From: Bin87 sp965204395
GTDB lineage: Bacteria; Chloroflexota; Dehalococcoidia; Lucifugimonadales; UBA3495
Length of the DNA: 64,000 nucleotides
Assembly (NCBI GenBank): GCA_965204395.1
Contig: OZ241987.1
Span: 2,294,001 to 2,358,000 of the forward strand
Direction of reading: 5' to 3'
The notes beneath the pieces are model-generated. The model was not told the DNA's origin, made no database searches, and saw only the letters and a program-made list of their open reading frames with translations. Every line of letters begins with the position of its first letter. Position 1 is the first letter of the stretch. This document shows, in pieces, positions 26,966 through 35,922 of this stretch. The translations under genes and the position numbers were made by a program.

Positions 26966-29900
26966 CAACGATCAGCCATGGATATTATGGGCGGCGGATT
27001 GGACCCGACGAGCCGGATGTAGCGGTTGAACAGGTCGAAACCTTGATCCTCTGCGGCGCGTTCAGCATCTTCTGCGGTGTCAAAGAAACCGAGCGGCTTT
27101 AGTCCGGCGATCACAACCCATTGCCCCACGCGGTCGGGCGGGAAAAACGGTGCAAGCTTGTCGTAAGCCATCGCTTGGTCGAGAACGGTGACTGCCTCCG
27201 GCTTCTGCAGTGGACGCTCCTCTAACCCTCGTTCTTCGAACTTCCATCGTCGCCCGTGAAGCGACGCGACGGCGCTGATCTCCGTCCATCTCCCTATTAC
27301 TTCTAGATCGGAGTGCTCCGTACCTTTTTCGAAAAGGCGCTTTTCGCCTAACCAACCAAAGACGATTGCAAGATCCGTCTTGCGTAGAGTGTCCTTCAGC
27401 CAATCTTCGCGTACGAGAAGGATGCTGTGGTCGTGGTTATGCACGAACTGGGCTACTGTCATGCCCGACGGGTCAAGCCATTCTCGCGTGCCGGGCTTCC
27501 AATTGAGGCGTCCGGCACGGACAAGGATGCTCGCTGGGTACCAAGCCCGGACTTCGTCGTCAATCGAACAGTCGAGTACGTTGCCTTCCCAGTGATATTC
27601 CTCCCAAGCAGGCAACACATCCAAGCCGGAGGTTCCCGAATTTCCGCGACCTCGAATGGGCTTCCAATCGCTGTCCGCGTCACCTACGGATATTGCCCAT
27701 GGCAGTTCGCCGAGGTAGGCAGCATCGATATGACTTGTACCTTCGGGCATCCATCTGCCCATTAGTGAGCGGCGCTCAATGTAGGCAACTACCGCATGAA
27801 GTTGTTCCGGTCGAACTAGCCAACTGTAGATGTGGCTCCAAAAATCCCGGCGATTAGAGCGCTGGAACCGCGAGCCTGCCAGTTCGTTTACCCAATTGTG
27901 CCAGGCGTGGACCACAACCCATCTGTTGTTATCGCCGTCCTTAACTTTCAAGAGGCGTTCGAATTCCGGGATGTCGTTGATTTCCGTCCCCCACCCATCG
28001 CCCGCCGGCGGGTCATCATCGTGGTAACTCGGGCGGTCAGGAATCCACCGCCGACCGATGTCCTCGGCAAACGTGCTTTGGGTTTCGACTTCATCGTCCA
28101 TGTTTCGCGTTCGCTGCGGGGGTGGCAGCGTCGGGTCAATGTCTCGGCTCCACAGCTGCCATGGACCCACGTAAGTTTCTAATTGGCCCCCGTAGTGGCT
28201 CACCATGTGAAAGTTGTCGGAGAGTCTCGCCAGTAGTTCACGGAAGGCAATCCACTGGTATTTCTTCCCGAATCGTTCTGTTTTGTGCTCAGTCCTGCTG
28301 GCGTCCCGATAGTTCACAAATTGGTCGAATTCGGCGAATTCGTCGGGGTTCCAACCGAGTGAAAGGGCTCGTTGGAAAACCCACCTGCGCCCCCAATCCG
28401 CGGAGAACACGGTTTGGTGCTGGCCGTTCGGAATAGAGGTTTCCAATGGATTCCAAGTGAAACGGTGCATTGCAGGTTCTATGACGTAACGGCCAAAGTC
28501 TCCGATTGAAAATACCGAGAACATCAATTGTCCGTAGGGCCATTCTACGCGCCGCGAATCCGGCCAACGAATATCATAATCGTGCCTGAGCTGCTCCTCG
28601 GTTGGTGGTTCTGACGGCGGGGCGGAGGAGTATGGAGGTGTCATTTCAGAGTAAGTTTGCTCGTCGACCCAGCCGTTGCGCAGACACCATTCGTAGATAC
28701 CGCGTACGGCGTCTCGGGTGGCGAGATTGGGCACTTGGTCATCAGAGAAGACCACGCGCCGCAGCTCGTCAGCAGCATCGACGACGGCCTGGGGTTCCCC
28801 AGTCCCGCCACAAAGAGCTGCGCCGTAGACAGCGACCGCCAACCGCTCGATTACATACGGGTCGTTTACGCCGGAAAACCTCGATACGAGGGTTGGCAAC
28901 ACTGGCAGGTGCTCCGAAAGCAGTTGCGCCAGTGCTTTGGTAGTGTAGTCCCGCAATATCCGGTTCGGCGACGTGAATGTCCAGGCCAACGTGATTGCAG
29001 CGAGTTCCACGACCTCAAGAGGACAGTCTGGACGCTTCCTCCTCGACGCCCATCGAATCAGGCGGTCCAGCGGCCCTCCGTTATCAAGCGTGTCGTAAGT
29101 AGGGATACTCCATGCCACGTCGCGGTATGGCATTGACATCCCTTTGAGCGCATCGTGCAGCGAGTAAGCGTTCAGGAGGTGTTGCGGCTGCGTGGCGACC
29201 GACAGCCAGATTTCCAGCATTGGGTCTTCCAGGTATGGACCCGGTTGCCGAACGTCCACTAGAAGTTCGCTGGTTCGCTCCGTAACAGCCGGTGGGCGCC
29301 GCACGCAGATACTCTTCATCAGAGCAGAGGTCCATACCCGACGGATGTATGGCTCGAAATCCCAATCAGCAGTATCCAGGAGTTCGACGCCGAATCGTTC
29401 CGGTACCAGCACCGCTAACGCTTCGATCCAGCTAGGCGGGGCGTCCAGCAAGGTTTGACGCAGAGGCTCTCCAGGAGACACGGCTCGCTGTAGAGAGCCT
29501 GCGTCACTACCGAACGGGTCCAGGAGGATGGAAACCACCTGATAGTCAGCGAATTGCTGGTAAGTGAACCGGACTACTTGTCTGGGTTCTTTCGCTGCAA
29601 AATCCCAGGCCACATCCTTGCTGAGCACGCCCTCGCTAAGTAGTTGCCCGAACAATGTATCCGGCCACTGGTGGTAGCCATGCCCGAAGGCGTTGATCAA
29701 ATCGGAGGCTCTTTCGTATGGCAAGCTGTCGCCGTTAGCGACAGCCAACGCTTGGCTGAAGCCACTAATAGCCGCCTGCACCGGGCGCAGTGCCGGGTCC
29801 ATCTTGAGATGCCGTGCGATTCTCTGTTCTTTCCATTTCAAGTACCGCTCAAAGGTCTGGCTTAGGTGTGCTTCTCCTAGCGGTGCTGCACTAAGTCCCA

Positions 29901-31479
29901 TCCCGTGCAGGCTTTCACAATAGAGCTTGAGGAAAAGCGGGTTGGTGAACTCAGGCGTGAGAAGAGGGACCCTGGGTTGCTCCAAACCGAAGGTGTCGAA
30001 GAAGTGTTCGGTAGCTTCCAACTCCCGCCCATCGAACCCGGGGTGTTCCACCTCCGTGACGTTACTCAGCCCGTCTTCTGGCAGCACCATCTCCAGGAAG
30101 GTGGACCTCACCGAAACCGCTACTGAAATCCAGGGGTTGGGGGCAACCTCGGCGAGCAGCCGCGGCAGTTCCTCCCGCCAAGCGGCTGGGTCGGCCGCTT
30201 CGTTCAGAGCATCCACCAGTAGCAAAAAGGGATTGTTGGACGCCTCGGCCGCGGCCTGCATAGCAGAGACCAATTCCTCGGAGCCGACATCCGCTAGACC
30301 CAATTGCTTGCCGATTTCAGACCAGACATCCCGGCCCGACAGACTGCCGCCCATGATGACCACCGCCGGCTGCCGGGCTTTGACGGCGCGGTCGCCCATG
30401 TCGCAGAACAGGTGTGTTTTGCCCTGTCCCGCCGAGCCTTCCAGAAGTAGTGCCCCATTCGCCGCCGCTTTCGAAGCGTGGCTCAGCAGCAACCCTTGAA
30501 ATTCTCTCAGGCCGTATTCCACGCTTCGGAGGTAGTGGCTCAGGGAGCGTATGCGCTCTTCCGCAATCCGTTGCTGTTGCGTTCGTGTCTTTTGGCTTGG
30601 TGGCGGTTTTGGCGGGTCGACGTCTCGGATGAAATCCATGCAGTTGCGTGTCAGTGCAAGCAGTTCGGATTGCGGCAGCCGGATAGGTAGCGTAGTTTTT
30701 TCTGGGGTAGCTTGTTGCCATTCGGCCAGTTTCTTATTGAGTTGGCGCAACTGGTTGGTTACGCCGAGTCCAGTGTAACGGGAGACCTGGATTCGCTCCG
30801 CGGCGCGTAAGACCGAGTCGCGAACATCCCGGAAGCGCTGCCAGTAGGGTTCAGACATCGCCAAACCTTCCAGGGCGAAGGACACCGGCAAGTCAATGTG
30901 CAGTTTCCGGGTGTAACGCCCGCCAGCCAGGTCTTGAGCGATTGACATCCGGTGAGCGCACCATTCGGGTGAGAATACCTCCTTGTCCCAGAAGAATCGC
31001 GTTATCCCGCGTTGTCCAGGGTGGTTAACGAGGCGCTGCAAAAGGTCGCCTTCCGACCAAAGCTCAATGCGAACCTGGTCAGCGCCTGGAATCCGCCTTG
31101 CCCAGGATTGCTTCCTGTCCTCGAATTTCTGGCGCGCCGATTTGCGTTTTCCCGCTTCAACCGCGTCTGGCAAGTCGAAGGGGATGCAGAACGTCAGGCG
31201 CCGGCAATTTGGCCGTTTGTCGACTACCGTCTTTAGTGACTTCTCCATCCCCTTGAGGAGGCTGTCGACGTCGAAAGAAAACTTGGCCTGCCATCCCCAT
31301 TGGGTTCCGTTTCTGCGGGTGATGTACCACTCCAAACCGCCATCGGGGTTGCCGGTCTTGACCAACTTGGCGCCGTCAGGCGTCGGGCCACGCAGTTGAT
31401 AGCACAACTCCTCAAATGCTTGGTGCTGGGAGCCGCGCCACTGGCGAATGTTCTTGAAGTCGAGATTCGGCGTAGTCAT
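26965..31479 (-). CDS. STAND-type NTPase with N-terminal PD-(D/E)XK-like domain (Avs-like)
   Basis: 1504 residues. The N terminus resembles Mrr-like nuclease effectors: Glu23 in a helix, NPDGGLEWY (Asp46, Glu50) and WGWQAKF (Gln64-x-Lys66). A P-loop NTPase follows, with Walker A GSAGQGKTHL at 348-357 and Walker B FLLLVDALNEA at about 418-428. The long C-terminal half (about 550-1500) has helical-repeat character and would serve as the sensor. This plan matches anti-phage STAND proteins (AVAST/Avs class), which detect phage proteins and switch on the N-terminal effector. It lacks a signal peptide or membrane segment. The ribosome site before the ATG at 31479 is weak. The downstream coupled retropepsin-like gene is not part of the Avs systems I know. 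Confidence 0.8.
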   Translation of the reverse strand: MTTPNLDFKNIRQWRGSQHQAFEELCYQLRGPTPDGAKLVKTGNPDGGLEWYITRRNGTQWGWQAKFSFDVDSLLKGMEKSLKTVVDKRPNCRRLTFCIPFDLPDAVEAGKRKSARQKFEDRKQSWARRIPGADQVRIELWSEGDLLQRLVNHPGQRGITRFFWDKEVFSPEWCAHRMSIAQDLAGGRYTRKLHIDLPVSFALEGLAMSEPYWQRFRDVRDSVLRAAERIQVSRYTGLGVTNQLRQLNKKLAEWQQATPEKTTLPIRLPQSELLALTRNCMDFIRDVDPPKPPPSQKTRTQQQRIAEERIRSLSHYLRSVEYGLREFQGLLLSHASKAAANGALLLEGSAGQGKTHLFCDMGDRAVKARQPAVVIMGGSLSGRDVWSEIGKQLGLADVGSEELVSAMQAAAEASNNPFLLLVDALNEAADPAAWREELPRLLAEVAPNPWISVAVSVRSTFLEMVLPEDGLSNVTEVEHPGFDGRELEATEHFFDTFGLEQPRVPLLTPEFTNPLFLKLYCESLHGMGLSAAPLGEAHLSQTFERYLKWKEQRIARHLKMDPALRPVQAAISGFSQALAVANGDSLPYERASDLINAFGHGYHQWPDTLFGQLLSEGVLSKDVAWDFAAKEPRQVVRFTYQQFADYQVVSILLDPFGSDAGSLQRAVSPGEPLRQTLLDAPPSWIEALAVLVPERFGVELLDTADWDFEPYIRRVWTSALMKSICVRRPPAVTERTSELLVDVRQPGPYLEDPMLEIWLSVATQPQHLLNAYSLHDALKGMSMPYRDVAWSIPTYDTLDNGGPLDRLIRWASRRKRPDCPLEVVELAAITLAWTFTSPNRILRDYTTKALAQLLSEHLPVLPTLVSRFSGVNDPYVIERLAVAVYGAALCGGTGEPQAVVDAADELRRVVFSDDQVPNLATRDAVRGIYEWCLRNGWVDEQTYSEMTPPYSSAPPSEPPTEEQLRHDYDIRWPDSRRVEWPYGQLMFSVFSIGDFGRYVIEPAMHRFTWNPLETSIPNGQHQTVFSADWGRRWVFQRALSLGWNPDEFAEFDQFVNYRDASRTEHKTERFGKKYQWIAFRELLARLSDNFHMVSHYGGQLETYVGPWQLWSRDIDPTLPPPQRTRNMDDEVETQSTFAEDIGRRWIPDRPSYHDDDPPAGDGWGTEINDIPEFERLLKVKDGDNNRWVVVHAWHNWVNELAGSRFQRSNRRDFWSHIYSWLVRPEQLHAVVAYIERRSLMGRWMPEGTSHIDAAYLGELPWAISVGDADSDWKPIRGRGNSGTSGLDVLPAWEEYHWEGNVLDCSIDDEVRAWYPASILVRAGRLNWKPGTREWLDPSGMTVAQFVHNHDHSILLVREDWLKDTLRKTDLAIVFGWLGEKRLFEKGTEHSDLEVIGRWTEISAVASLHGRRWKFEERGLEERPLQKPEAVTVLDQAMAYDKLAPFFPPDRVGQWVVIAGLKPLGFFDTAEDAERAAEDQGFDLFNRYIRLVGSNPPPIISMADR

Positions 31480-31778
31480 GATTGCTGGTCCGTCGATTGA
31501 GTGCTTCTACACTTGGAACGTAGGCGAGATTCCTTGGCGTCTCTGCTACCCGTACGGGCACTCTAGTGGTGGTACGCATGGCAGAAGCAAATTCGGGAGC
31601 ACGAATTTCGCAGCATCACGTGACCGCCTGCATCATGACCAGGTTTTGGTTGATTTGCTCCGGATTTAAACCCGGCCTGCACGGACGGTGACAGTTTCAG
31701 ATAGTTTATAAGAATGATCCATGACCTGCCATGCTACACAGAGGACATTTCGCTACTCCGTACCGGGGAACCGCCGGT
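31480..31778. other. Gap upstream of the STAND gene, 299 nt
   Basis: Probable promoter region for the STAND/protease pair on the minus strand. It is more AT-rich than its surroundings around 31660-31730. I could not fix a -35/-10 pair with confidence and see no gene. Confidence 0.3.
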
Positions 31779-32381
31779 TCAGTCCGGAACTAGTACCGAA
31801 GTTGCACTCGGTTCGGAGTTGAAGTTGTATAGCAGTTTTCCAGCGTTGAAGTAGCAGCCCATGTTGCTCAACCCAGCGTTCACGGCTACGGTGCCCTCGG
31901 CGATGCGTTGTGACCGGTAGGGCCGATTGACGGCGGGTGGCCTGCCGATTTCGTAAGCGATGCAGGACTCGCCGTAGACCACCGGCAGGTAATCTTTTTT
32001 GAGTTTGCCTTGCTCAAGCAGCCAGTTGACGGTTTCGGCGAGGAGATGGGGCCAGGAGGTCAAGGGCACTATGGCGGCATCTTCGAAACGGATTGCTAGG
32101 GTCGCCCTATCCTCGATCCACTGGGGCCGGTCGGGAGACAGGGGGTACCAGGTGGCTGGCGGCCGTTGGTCGGGGGTTTGTTCCCAACGCTGAGCGGCCA
32201 GCTGCCGGTCGTGCTGGAAGCGGAGTATGCCGTGGAAGTCGGGCTCTGCGACCAGGATACAGCCGTTGTCGAGGGGAGCCGCGGTGCGCACTGGGTTGAT
32301 GCAGTCGCATCCTTCGGCGTACACGGGCGAGTTCGGCGGCAGCTTGCTGAGTTGTTCGATCAGATCAGCGGCGGTCAACAT
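31779..32381 (-). CDS. Hypothetical accessory protein, 200 aa
   Basis: The start at ATG 32381 is chosen because GGGGGA lies 8 bases upstream. The N terminus is a helix followed by PPNSPVYAEGCDCINPV, the middle is Trp/Pro-rich, and the last third has a helix (LLAETVNWLLEQGKLKKDY) and a strand region ending in NMGCYFNAGKLLYNF. Soluble, no signal. I do not recognise it. It lies upstream of the STAND gene on the same strand, 299 bases away, and downstream of a tiny zinc-finger gene, so it probably belongs to the mobile-element zone. Confidence 0.5.
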   Translation of the reverse strand: MLTAADLIEQLSKLPPNSPVYAEGCDCINPVRTAAPLDNGCILVAEPDFHGILRFQHDRQLAAQRWEQTPDQRPPATWYPLSPDRPQWIEDRATLAIRFEDAAIVPLTSWPHLLAETVNWLLEQGKLKKDYLPVVYGESCIAYEIGRPPAVNRPYRSQRIAEGTVAVNAGLSNMGCYFNAGKLLYNFNSEPSATSVLVPD

Positions 32382-32499
32382 CGTATATTCCCCCGTCTCG
32401 GTGGCGATGGCTGCCAATAGTGGACAGATGCCGTTTGGCTTGAATCGGAAAGTCGCGCGCCGTCAGCTGCGTCCAGTCTGGACTCGCCTGCGCCGCCGA

Positions 32500-32619
32500 T
32501 TACTTCGGCGGGTGGAACTTGCAGTACTCGGCGTTTTCGAGGGCGTCCAATGGGCACTGCCGGTTCTGGTCGTCTCGGTAACGGCATTGGATGCGCGGCT
32601 TGTCGACTACTGCTGGCAT
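32500..32619 (-). CDS. 39-aa zinc-finger-like miniprotein
   Basis: The ATG at 32619 has GGAGG eight bases upstream, a strong site. The product carries Cys-x8-Cys-x12-Cys-x2-His (IQCRYRDDQNRQC ... EYCKFHPPK), a pattern seen in small single-zinc modules of mobile elements. The frame is open to 32880, but the upstream part looks non-coding. Function unknown; a nucleic-acid or protein-binding role is possible. Confidence 0.55.
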   Translation of the reverse strand: MPAVVDKPRIQCRYRDDQNRQCPLDALENAEYCKFHPPK

Positions 32620-33188
32620 GTTGGGTTCCTCCGGTACGATGGTCGACGGACGCCACGAAATGGCCCAAAAGCGCAGTGTCTTTGCGCTGGGCCTCTGTGG
32701 CCGAAGCCGGTAGCTTGGCGGGAACTCATCCCGCCGTCGGTCCTCGGTTCCTGGGAAACGTCGCTCGCTTCGCGCTACCCGCGTCGCCTCGACTTCATCG
32801 CGGCGGTTCGAGGAAGGAAGAGTTACGCGTAATCTCCCTAGCCTGCCTGTGAGCAGGCGGAGCTCATGTCGGAGAGCCAACCGTGCCGTTTACAGGCGGC
32901 GCCCTGTGGTCGTCAGCGCTTTGACCCGTGGGACTCGGGCTGGTTCGGCCGGGTTTAGCCACTGATAGATGGGCTGCGGGTGGATTTGGACCACCTTGTT
33001 CCCGTGGTCAGGCTCTTACGGCTCTTGGCCTTGGTCCTGTGACCATTGTAGCACGAGCGCCATCGTGCTCCGAAATCCGTCAGCGCATTGCAGAACTGTC
33101 TCGTGGGTGCGAATGTTGCCGTGCTCGGGCTGGTCGCCTCGCGGCTCGCGGCCGTTCGGCTGGGTTGGCTTTTGGCGTGGGGTCTGGC
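32620..33188. other. Gene-poor stretch, 569 nt
   Basis: Several frames are open on both strands owing to high GC, but all are low-complexity Arg/Pro/Gly products without ribosome sites. Nothing could be supported here. Confidence 0.35.
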
Positions 33189-33377
33189 TCACGGGATGGT
33201 CGCGCTGGTTGACCGTCGGTCTCGGGCGGCGTTGCGTTTCTTCTTGCGCCGCCCCTTGCTGGTGCTGGGTTTGCGGTTGACCTTTCGGAATCTGACCCAC
33301 TTGGTGTGGGCCTTCTTCTTGGTGCCGTCCGGCAGGTGGATCCAGCCCTTGCCATCCAGTTCTCCTTCGAAGGGGAC
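33189..33377 (-). pseudogene. In-frame continuation beyond the TAG of the 33378-33752 gene
   Basis: After the TAG at 33378-33380 the same frame stays open for 62 codons to a TGA at 33189-33191 and is protein-like: VPFEGELDGKGWIHLPDG, then a very basic tail (KKKAHTKWVRFRK and GRRKKKRN). No start codon opens this segment. An overlapping frame has a good GAAGGAG-ATG at 33355 but encodes low-complexity sequence. The likely history is a CAG-to-TAG change in a gene of about 187 codons. Confidence 0.5.
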
Positions 33378-33752
33378 CTAGGCCACTACGTGCTGGGCAT
33401 ATTCTCCCTCCACTGGGGTGAGCCCCTTCTGGGCCTGTCGTCGCTTGGCCGCCAGGTGCCGGCGGTAATGCTGGCGGAGTTCGGCCATCCGGTCGGCTCC
33501 CAGGTCTTCGATGCTCTGGCGCAGGTGCGCGAGGTCGTAGAAGCGAACGAATTTGTAGAACTTCGACGAGTGGTGCCGTGCGACGTGTCGCCAGTGTTTC
33601 TTCCTGGCCAGCCACCTGGCAAAGCCCAGGGAGATGTTGATGTCGGCGTCGCGGAGGTCCTGGGCAGTGAACCGGCTGATGGGCTTCTGGTTGTTGCGGT
33701 AGGCGTCAACGGCGTTGTTGCTCATGCCGCGGCGGTGGTTGTAGCCGGCCAT
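33378..33752 (-). CDS. Hypothetical mobile-element protein, possibly truncated by TAG
   Basis: 124 residues from the ATG at 33752 with AAGGAG about 10 bases upstream. The product is very basic and helical (GMSNNAVDAYRNNQKPISRF, FARWLARKKHWRHVARHH), typical of phage or plasmid accessory proteins. Its TAG stop is followed by 62 more coherent codons in the same frame, suggesting the ancestral gene was about 187 residues. No family name can be given. Confidence 0.55.
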   Translation of the reverse strand: MAGYNHRRGMSNNAVDAYRNNQKPISRFTAQDLRDADINISLGFARWLARKKHWRHVARHHSSKFYKFVRFYDLAHLRQSIEDLGADRMAELRQHYRRHLAAKRRQAQKGLTPVEGEYAQHVVA

Positions 33753-34004
33753 CGTGTTGGCTCTCCTTGTTCGCCGTAGTTGGTCGGCGTCGTACTCGAG
33801 ATCTCGTTGTCGCCCAAGAAAGCCCAGGAGGCTTGGAAGGCCCGTGGGTCGCACTCGTCTACCGCTGGCTGCTGTCTGACGGGCTATCGACAACAGGGGT
33901 CAGATGACCGCGGGCCTGAAGAGTTTCGGAAGCTAGGTCTCAGTGGTGGCAAACCTAGGAGTTCATATCCAATGTGCTATTCTTTTGCTGAGGAGGGAAT
34001 CGGC

Positions 34005-34676
34005 ATGAACGCGGACAAGATTGCCAATAACCTGACCGCCTCGACGCTGGAGGGAAAGTGGAAAAGCAACTTCCAATGGGAGGAGCGGAATCCATTTAAC
34101 AACCGGATGCGCCGATCTCTCAGTTGGCTGGCTCGTGCTGAGCAAGAAGCGTATGATCCCGATGCTGCTTTCATCTTCTACTGGATTGCCTTTAATGCCA
34201 TCTACGGTGAACATCGGCTCGAGGCTTACGAAGGTGAACAGGGAGTCTTCGAGGACTATTTCACGAAGATAGCTCCTCTGGACGCTGCCAGCGTCGTTTA
34301 CAACGCTATCTGGATGAAATTCAACGGACCTATCAAAGCGTTGTTGAACAACCAGTACGTTTTCAAACCTTTTTGGACGGCGGCTGCCAATTGGAAACGG
34401 CGGTTTGATGAGAGCCGGAGTGAAATCGAGCGAGAACTCCTCAGTCGGAATACCAAGGCTATCTTGGTCAGGATGTTTGATCGCTTGTACGTGTTGCGTA
34501 ATCAACTACTCCACGGAGGGGCAACCTGGCAAGGTTCGGTGAATCGCGACCAGGTGGAAGACGGTGCGGCCATAATGGCCTTCTTGGTTCCTCACTTCAT
34601 CAATCTGATGCTGGACAACCCGGACGTAGATTGGGGACAGCCTCACTACTCGCCGGAATGGGCTTGGCGCCAGTAG
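34005..34676 (+). CDS. HEPN-domain protein (Apea-like)
   Basis: 223 residues from the ATG at 34005 with GAGGAGGG just upstream; longer starts lack such a site. All-helical, with FIFYWIAFNAIYGEH in the first third. Near the C terminus is RNQLLHGG, giving the R-x4-H pair (Arg165, His170) that defines HEPN RNases. The length and the FYWIAFNA block match the larger Apea-like group. These proteins are often RNases in phage defence. It is alone on its strand with no visible antitoxin. Confidence is high for the fold and lower for activity. Confidence 0.75.
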   Translation: MNADKIANNLTASTLEGKWKSNFQWEERNPFNNRMRRSLSWLARAEQEAYDPDAAFIFYWIAFNAIYGEHRLEAYEGEQGVFEDYFTKIAPLDAASVVYNAIWMKFNGPIKALLNNQYVFKPFWTAAANWKRRFDESRSEIERELLSRNTKAILVRMFDRLYVLRNQLLHGGATWQGSVNRDQVEDGAAIMAFLVPHFINLMLDNPDVDWGQPHYSPEWAWRQ

Positions 34677-34989
34677 GTCGCGGCCGAAGCTCGACGTAGC
34701 GTTACGCGGTTTACCGATCTTCAAACTTGGCTCCGGCGTTGCCGGCATCTGTCCTGCCGTCTGTTAGCTTGGATAAGCTCGCTCGCTTTTAGGATGGTTC
34801 AAGTCGGAGGCTCGATGACGAACTCTGTAAACGTTGCGGTGCCAAATCATCGGCTGTGGGGCCACTCCATGTCGTGAGTGCGACCACGCTCAGGTTGTAG
34901 CCGCCGCTCTTCTTGGCGGCGGCTTCATCGGCAAGGTCAACGTGTGCTGGTTGGTGGTGTGGTCCGGTACTTGGTCCGGCGTGGCGAAT
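34677..34989. other. Intergenic stretch, 313 nt
   Basis: Convergent space between the HEPN gene and the gene at 34990. A plus-strand frame continues open for about 65 codons after the HEPN TAG, but its product (Arg/Leu-rich) does not look like protein. Confidence 0.35.
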
Positions 34990-35427
34990 TTACGCGGTTG
35001 TGGCCGGTAGGCTGTCCAGGAGTGCCTGCCCGTGGAATGAGAGTAGCTTGCCAGCTGCTGCGATGGCCGACGCGGCGGTCTTCTCGAGCCGTTCGGTGTC
35101 GTCGGCGTCCAGGGTTAGGGCCATGACCTCCAGGTCAATCTGCTCCATGAACGGTTCCGCGACCGGCTTTCCATCGGTAGTCAGCATCTTTACCTCGCGC
35201 CAGACGTCGAGGACGTGGCCCGAGAGTTCTCGGACCATGTCGGGGTCGGGCTTGTCCTCGGGGTCGTCGGGAATGGCGTCGGCCAACGCGCGGGCCATGG
35301 CGCGTACCGCTTCGAGGCCGTGGCTGGCGTCACACACGGTGTGGCCCAGGATCTCGGAAAGGTTGGCCGTCCGATGGTTGTGCATCTCGTTCTTTTCGGT
35401 GGTTGTCGTAAAGGTGGCTGTGCTCAA
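34990..35427 (-). CDS. Hypothetical protein, 145 aa
   Basis: A TTG start at 35427 is favoured because AAGGAG lies seven bases upstream; the first internal ATG is 14 codons later. The protein starts with a Thr-rich segment (STATFTTTTEKNE), continues with helices (HGLEAVRAMARALADAIPDD, HVLDVWREVKML) and ends in an Ala-rich helix. Acidic and soluble. Not recognised. It lies next to the first copy of the 160-base repeat in the mobile-element zone. Confidence 0.5.
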   Translation of the reverse strand: MSTATFTTTTEKNEMHNHRTANLSEILGHTVCDASHGLEAVRAMARALADAIPDDPEDKPDPDMVRELSGHVLDVWREVKMLTTDGKPVAEPFMEQIDLEVMALTLDADDTERLEKTAASAIAAAGKLLSFHGQALLDSLPATTA

Positions 35428-35601
35428 TGAATTTCTCCTTGTTGGCTTTCGCCTGATGTGGTTTGGTCGTTGACCTTTGTGTTCTCGTGACTGTGTGCGG
35501 CGTTGGCCGCATAACGACCTACGCGTTTTCAGGCAGTTCAGCCAGCCAGTTGATTGGGGCACCAATGTTGCTTGAATTCGTGCTCGCGAGAATGCTCTGT
35601 C

Positions 35602-35762
35602 CATCCCGGGAGCGGTGCTTGATCGGCAGGTAGACGTCGGCTCCCTCGCTAATGTCGAGGCGAGGCATCAGACAGTGGAGGGCGTCTCGCCCTCGCGACC
35701 GTACCCATGATGGCCGACTACCCGCTAAATGGCGTCTACATCAGCGACAACTTGGCATCCCT
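35602..35762 (+). repeat. 160-bp interspersed repeat, copy 1
   Basis: From CATCCCGGGAGCGGTGCTT (35602-35620) through GGCTCCCTCG, a hairpin GAGGGCG-TCT-CGCCCTC (35678-35694) and the start of a methyltransferase-like frame (PLNGVYISDN). Copy 2 at 39656-39824 aligns along nearly the whole length, with small indels. The hairpin stem differs in sequence but is kept as a stem, which suggests the structure matters. Confidence 0.7.
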
Positions 35763-35850
35763 GATCCGGTCGAATCCCCAGCGTCCACGGACGCTTGCGG
35801 AAACGGCTCCCGGGCACGTTTTGCGGGGTGTGACGGGATTTCCCCCGTCG
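35707..35850 (+). pseudogene. Relic 1 of a DNA-methyltransferase-like gene head
   Basis: Starting at ATG ATG 35707 the frame reads ADYPLNGVYISDNLASLIRS, like the N terminus of adenine-specific methyltransferases (motif I region usually followed by the DPPF motif). It loses similarity after about 18 codons. The segment at 35806-35850 (CCCGGGCACGTTTTGCGGGG) recurs downstream of relic 3 at 41786. Too short to be functional. Confidence 0.45.
35806..35850 (+). repeat. Shared 3' block, copy 1 (copy 2 at 41786-41824)
   Basis: GCTCCCGGGCACGTTTTGCGG-type block, matched at 41786-41824 with few differences (CCCGGG, CGTTTTGCGGGGTG, GACGGG and GATTTC in order). Each copy lies downstream of a methyltransferase-like head, 110 and about 590 bases away. 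Probably the tail of one ancestral unit. Confidence 0.5.
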
Positions 35851-35922
35851 GTTGTCGAAAGGCGAAAGCCGCCGGATGTTGATTCCGGCGGCTTTTCGGG
35901 TGTGGCTGGTAGGTTGTGCGGC

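Noticed and set aside
33080..33355. A 91-codon gene with GAAGGAG-ATG at 33355
   Set aside because: The ribosome site is good, but the product is low-complexity Arg/Pro/Ala sequence, and the overlapping frame is clearly the coding one.
34677..34871. Readthrough extension of the HEPN gene at 34676
   Set aside because: About 65 codons stay open after its TAG, but the product is Arg/Leu-rich and not protein-like, unlike the three TAG-split cases reported.
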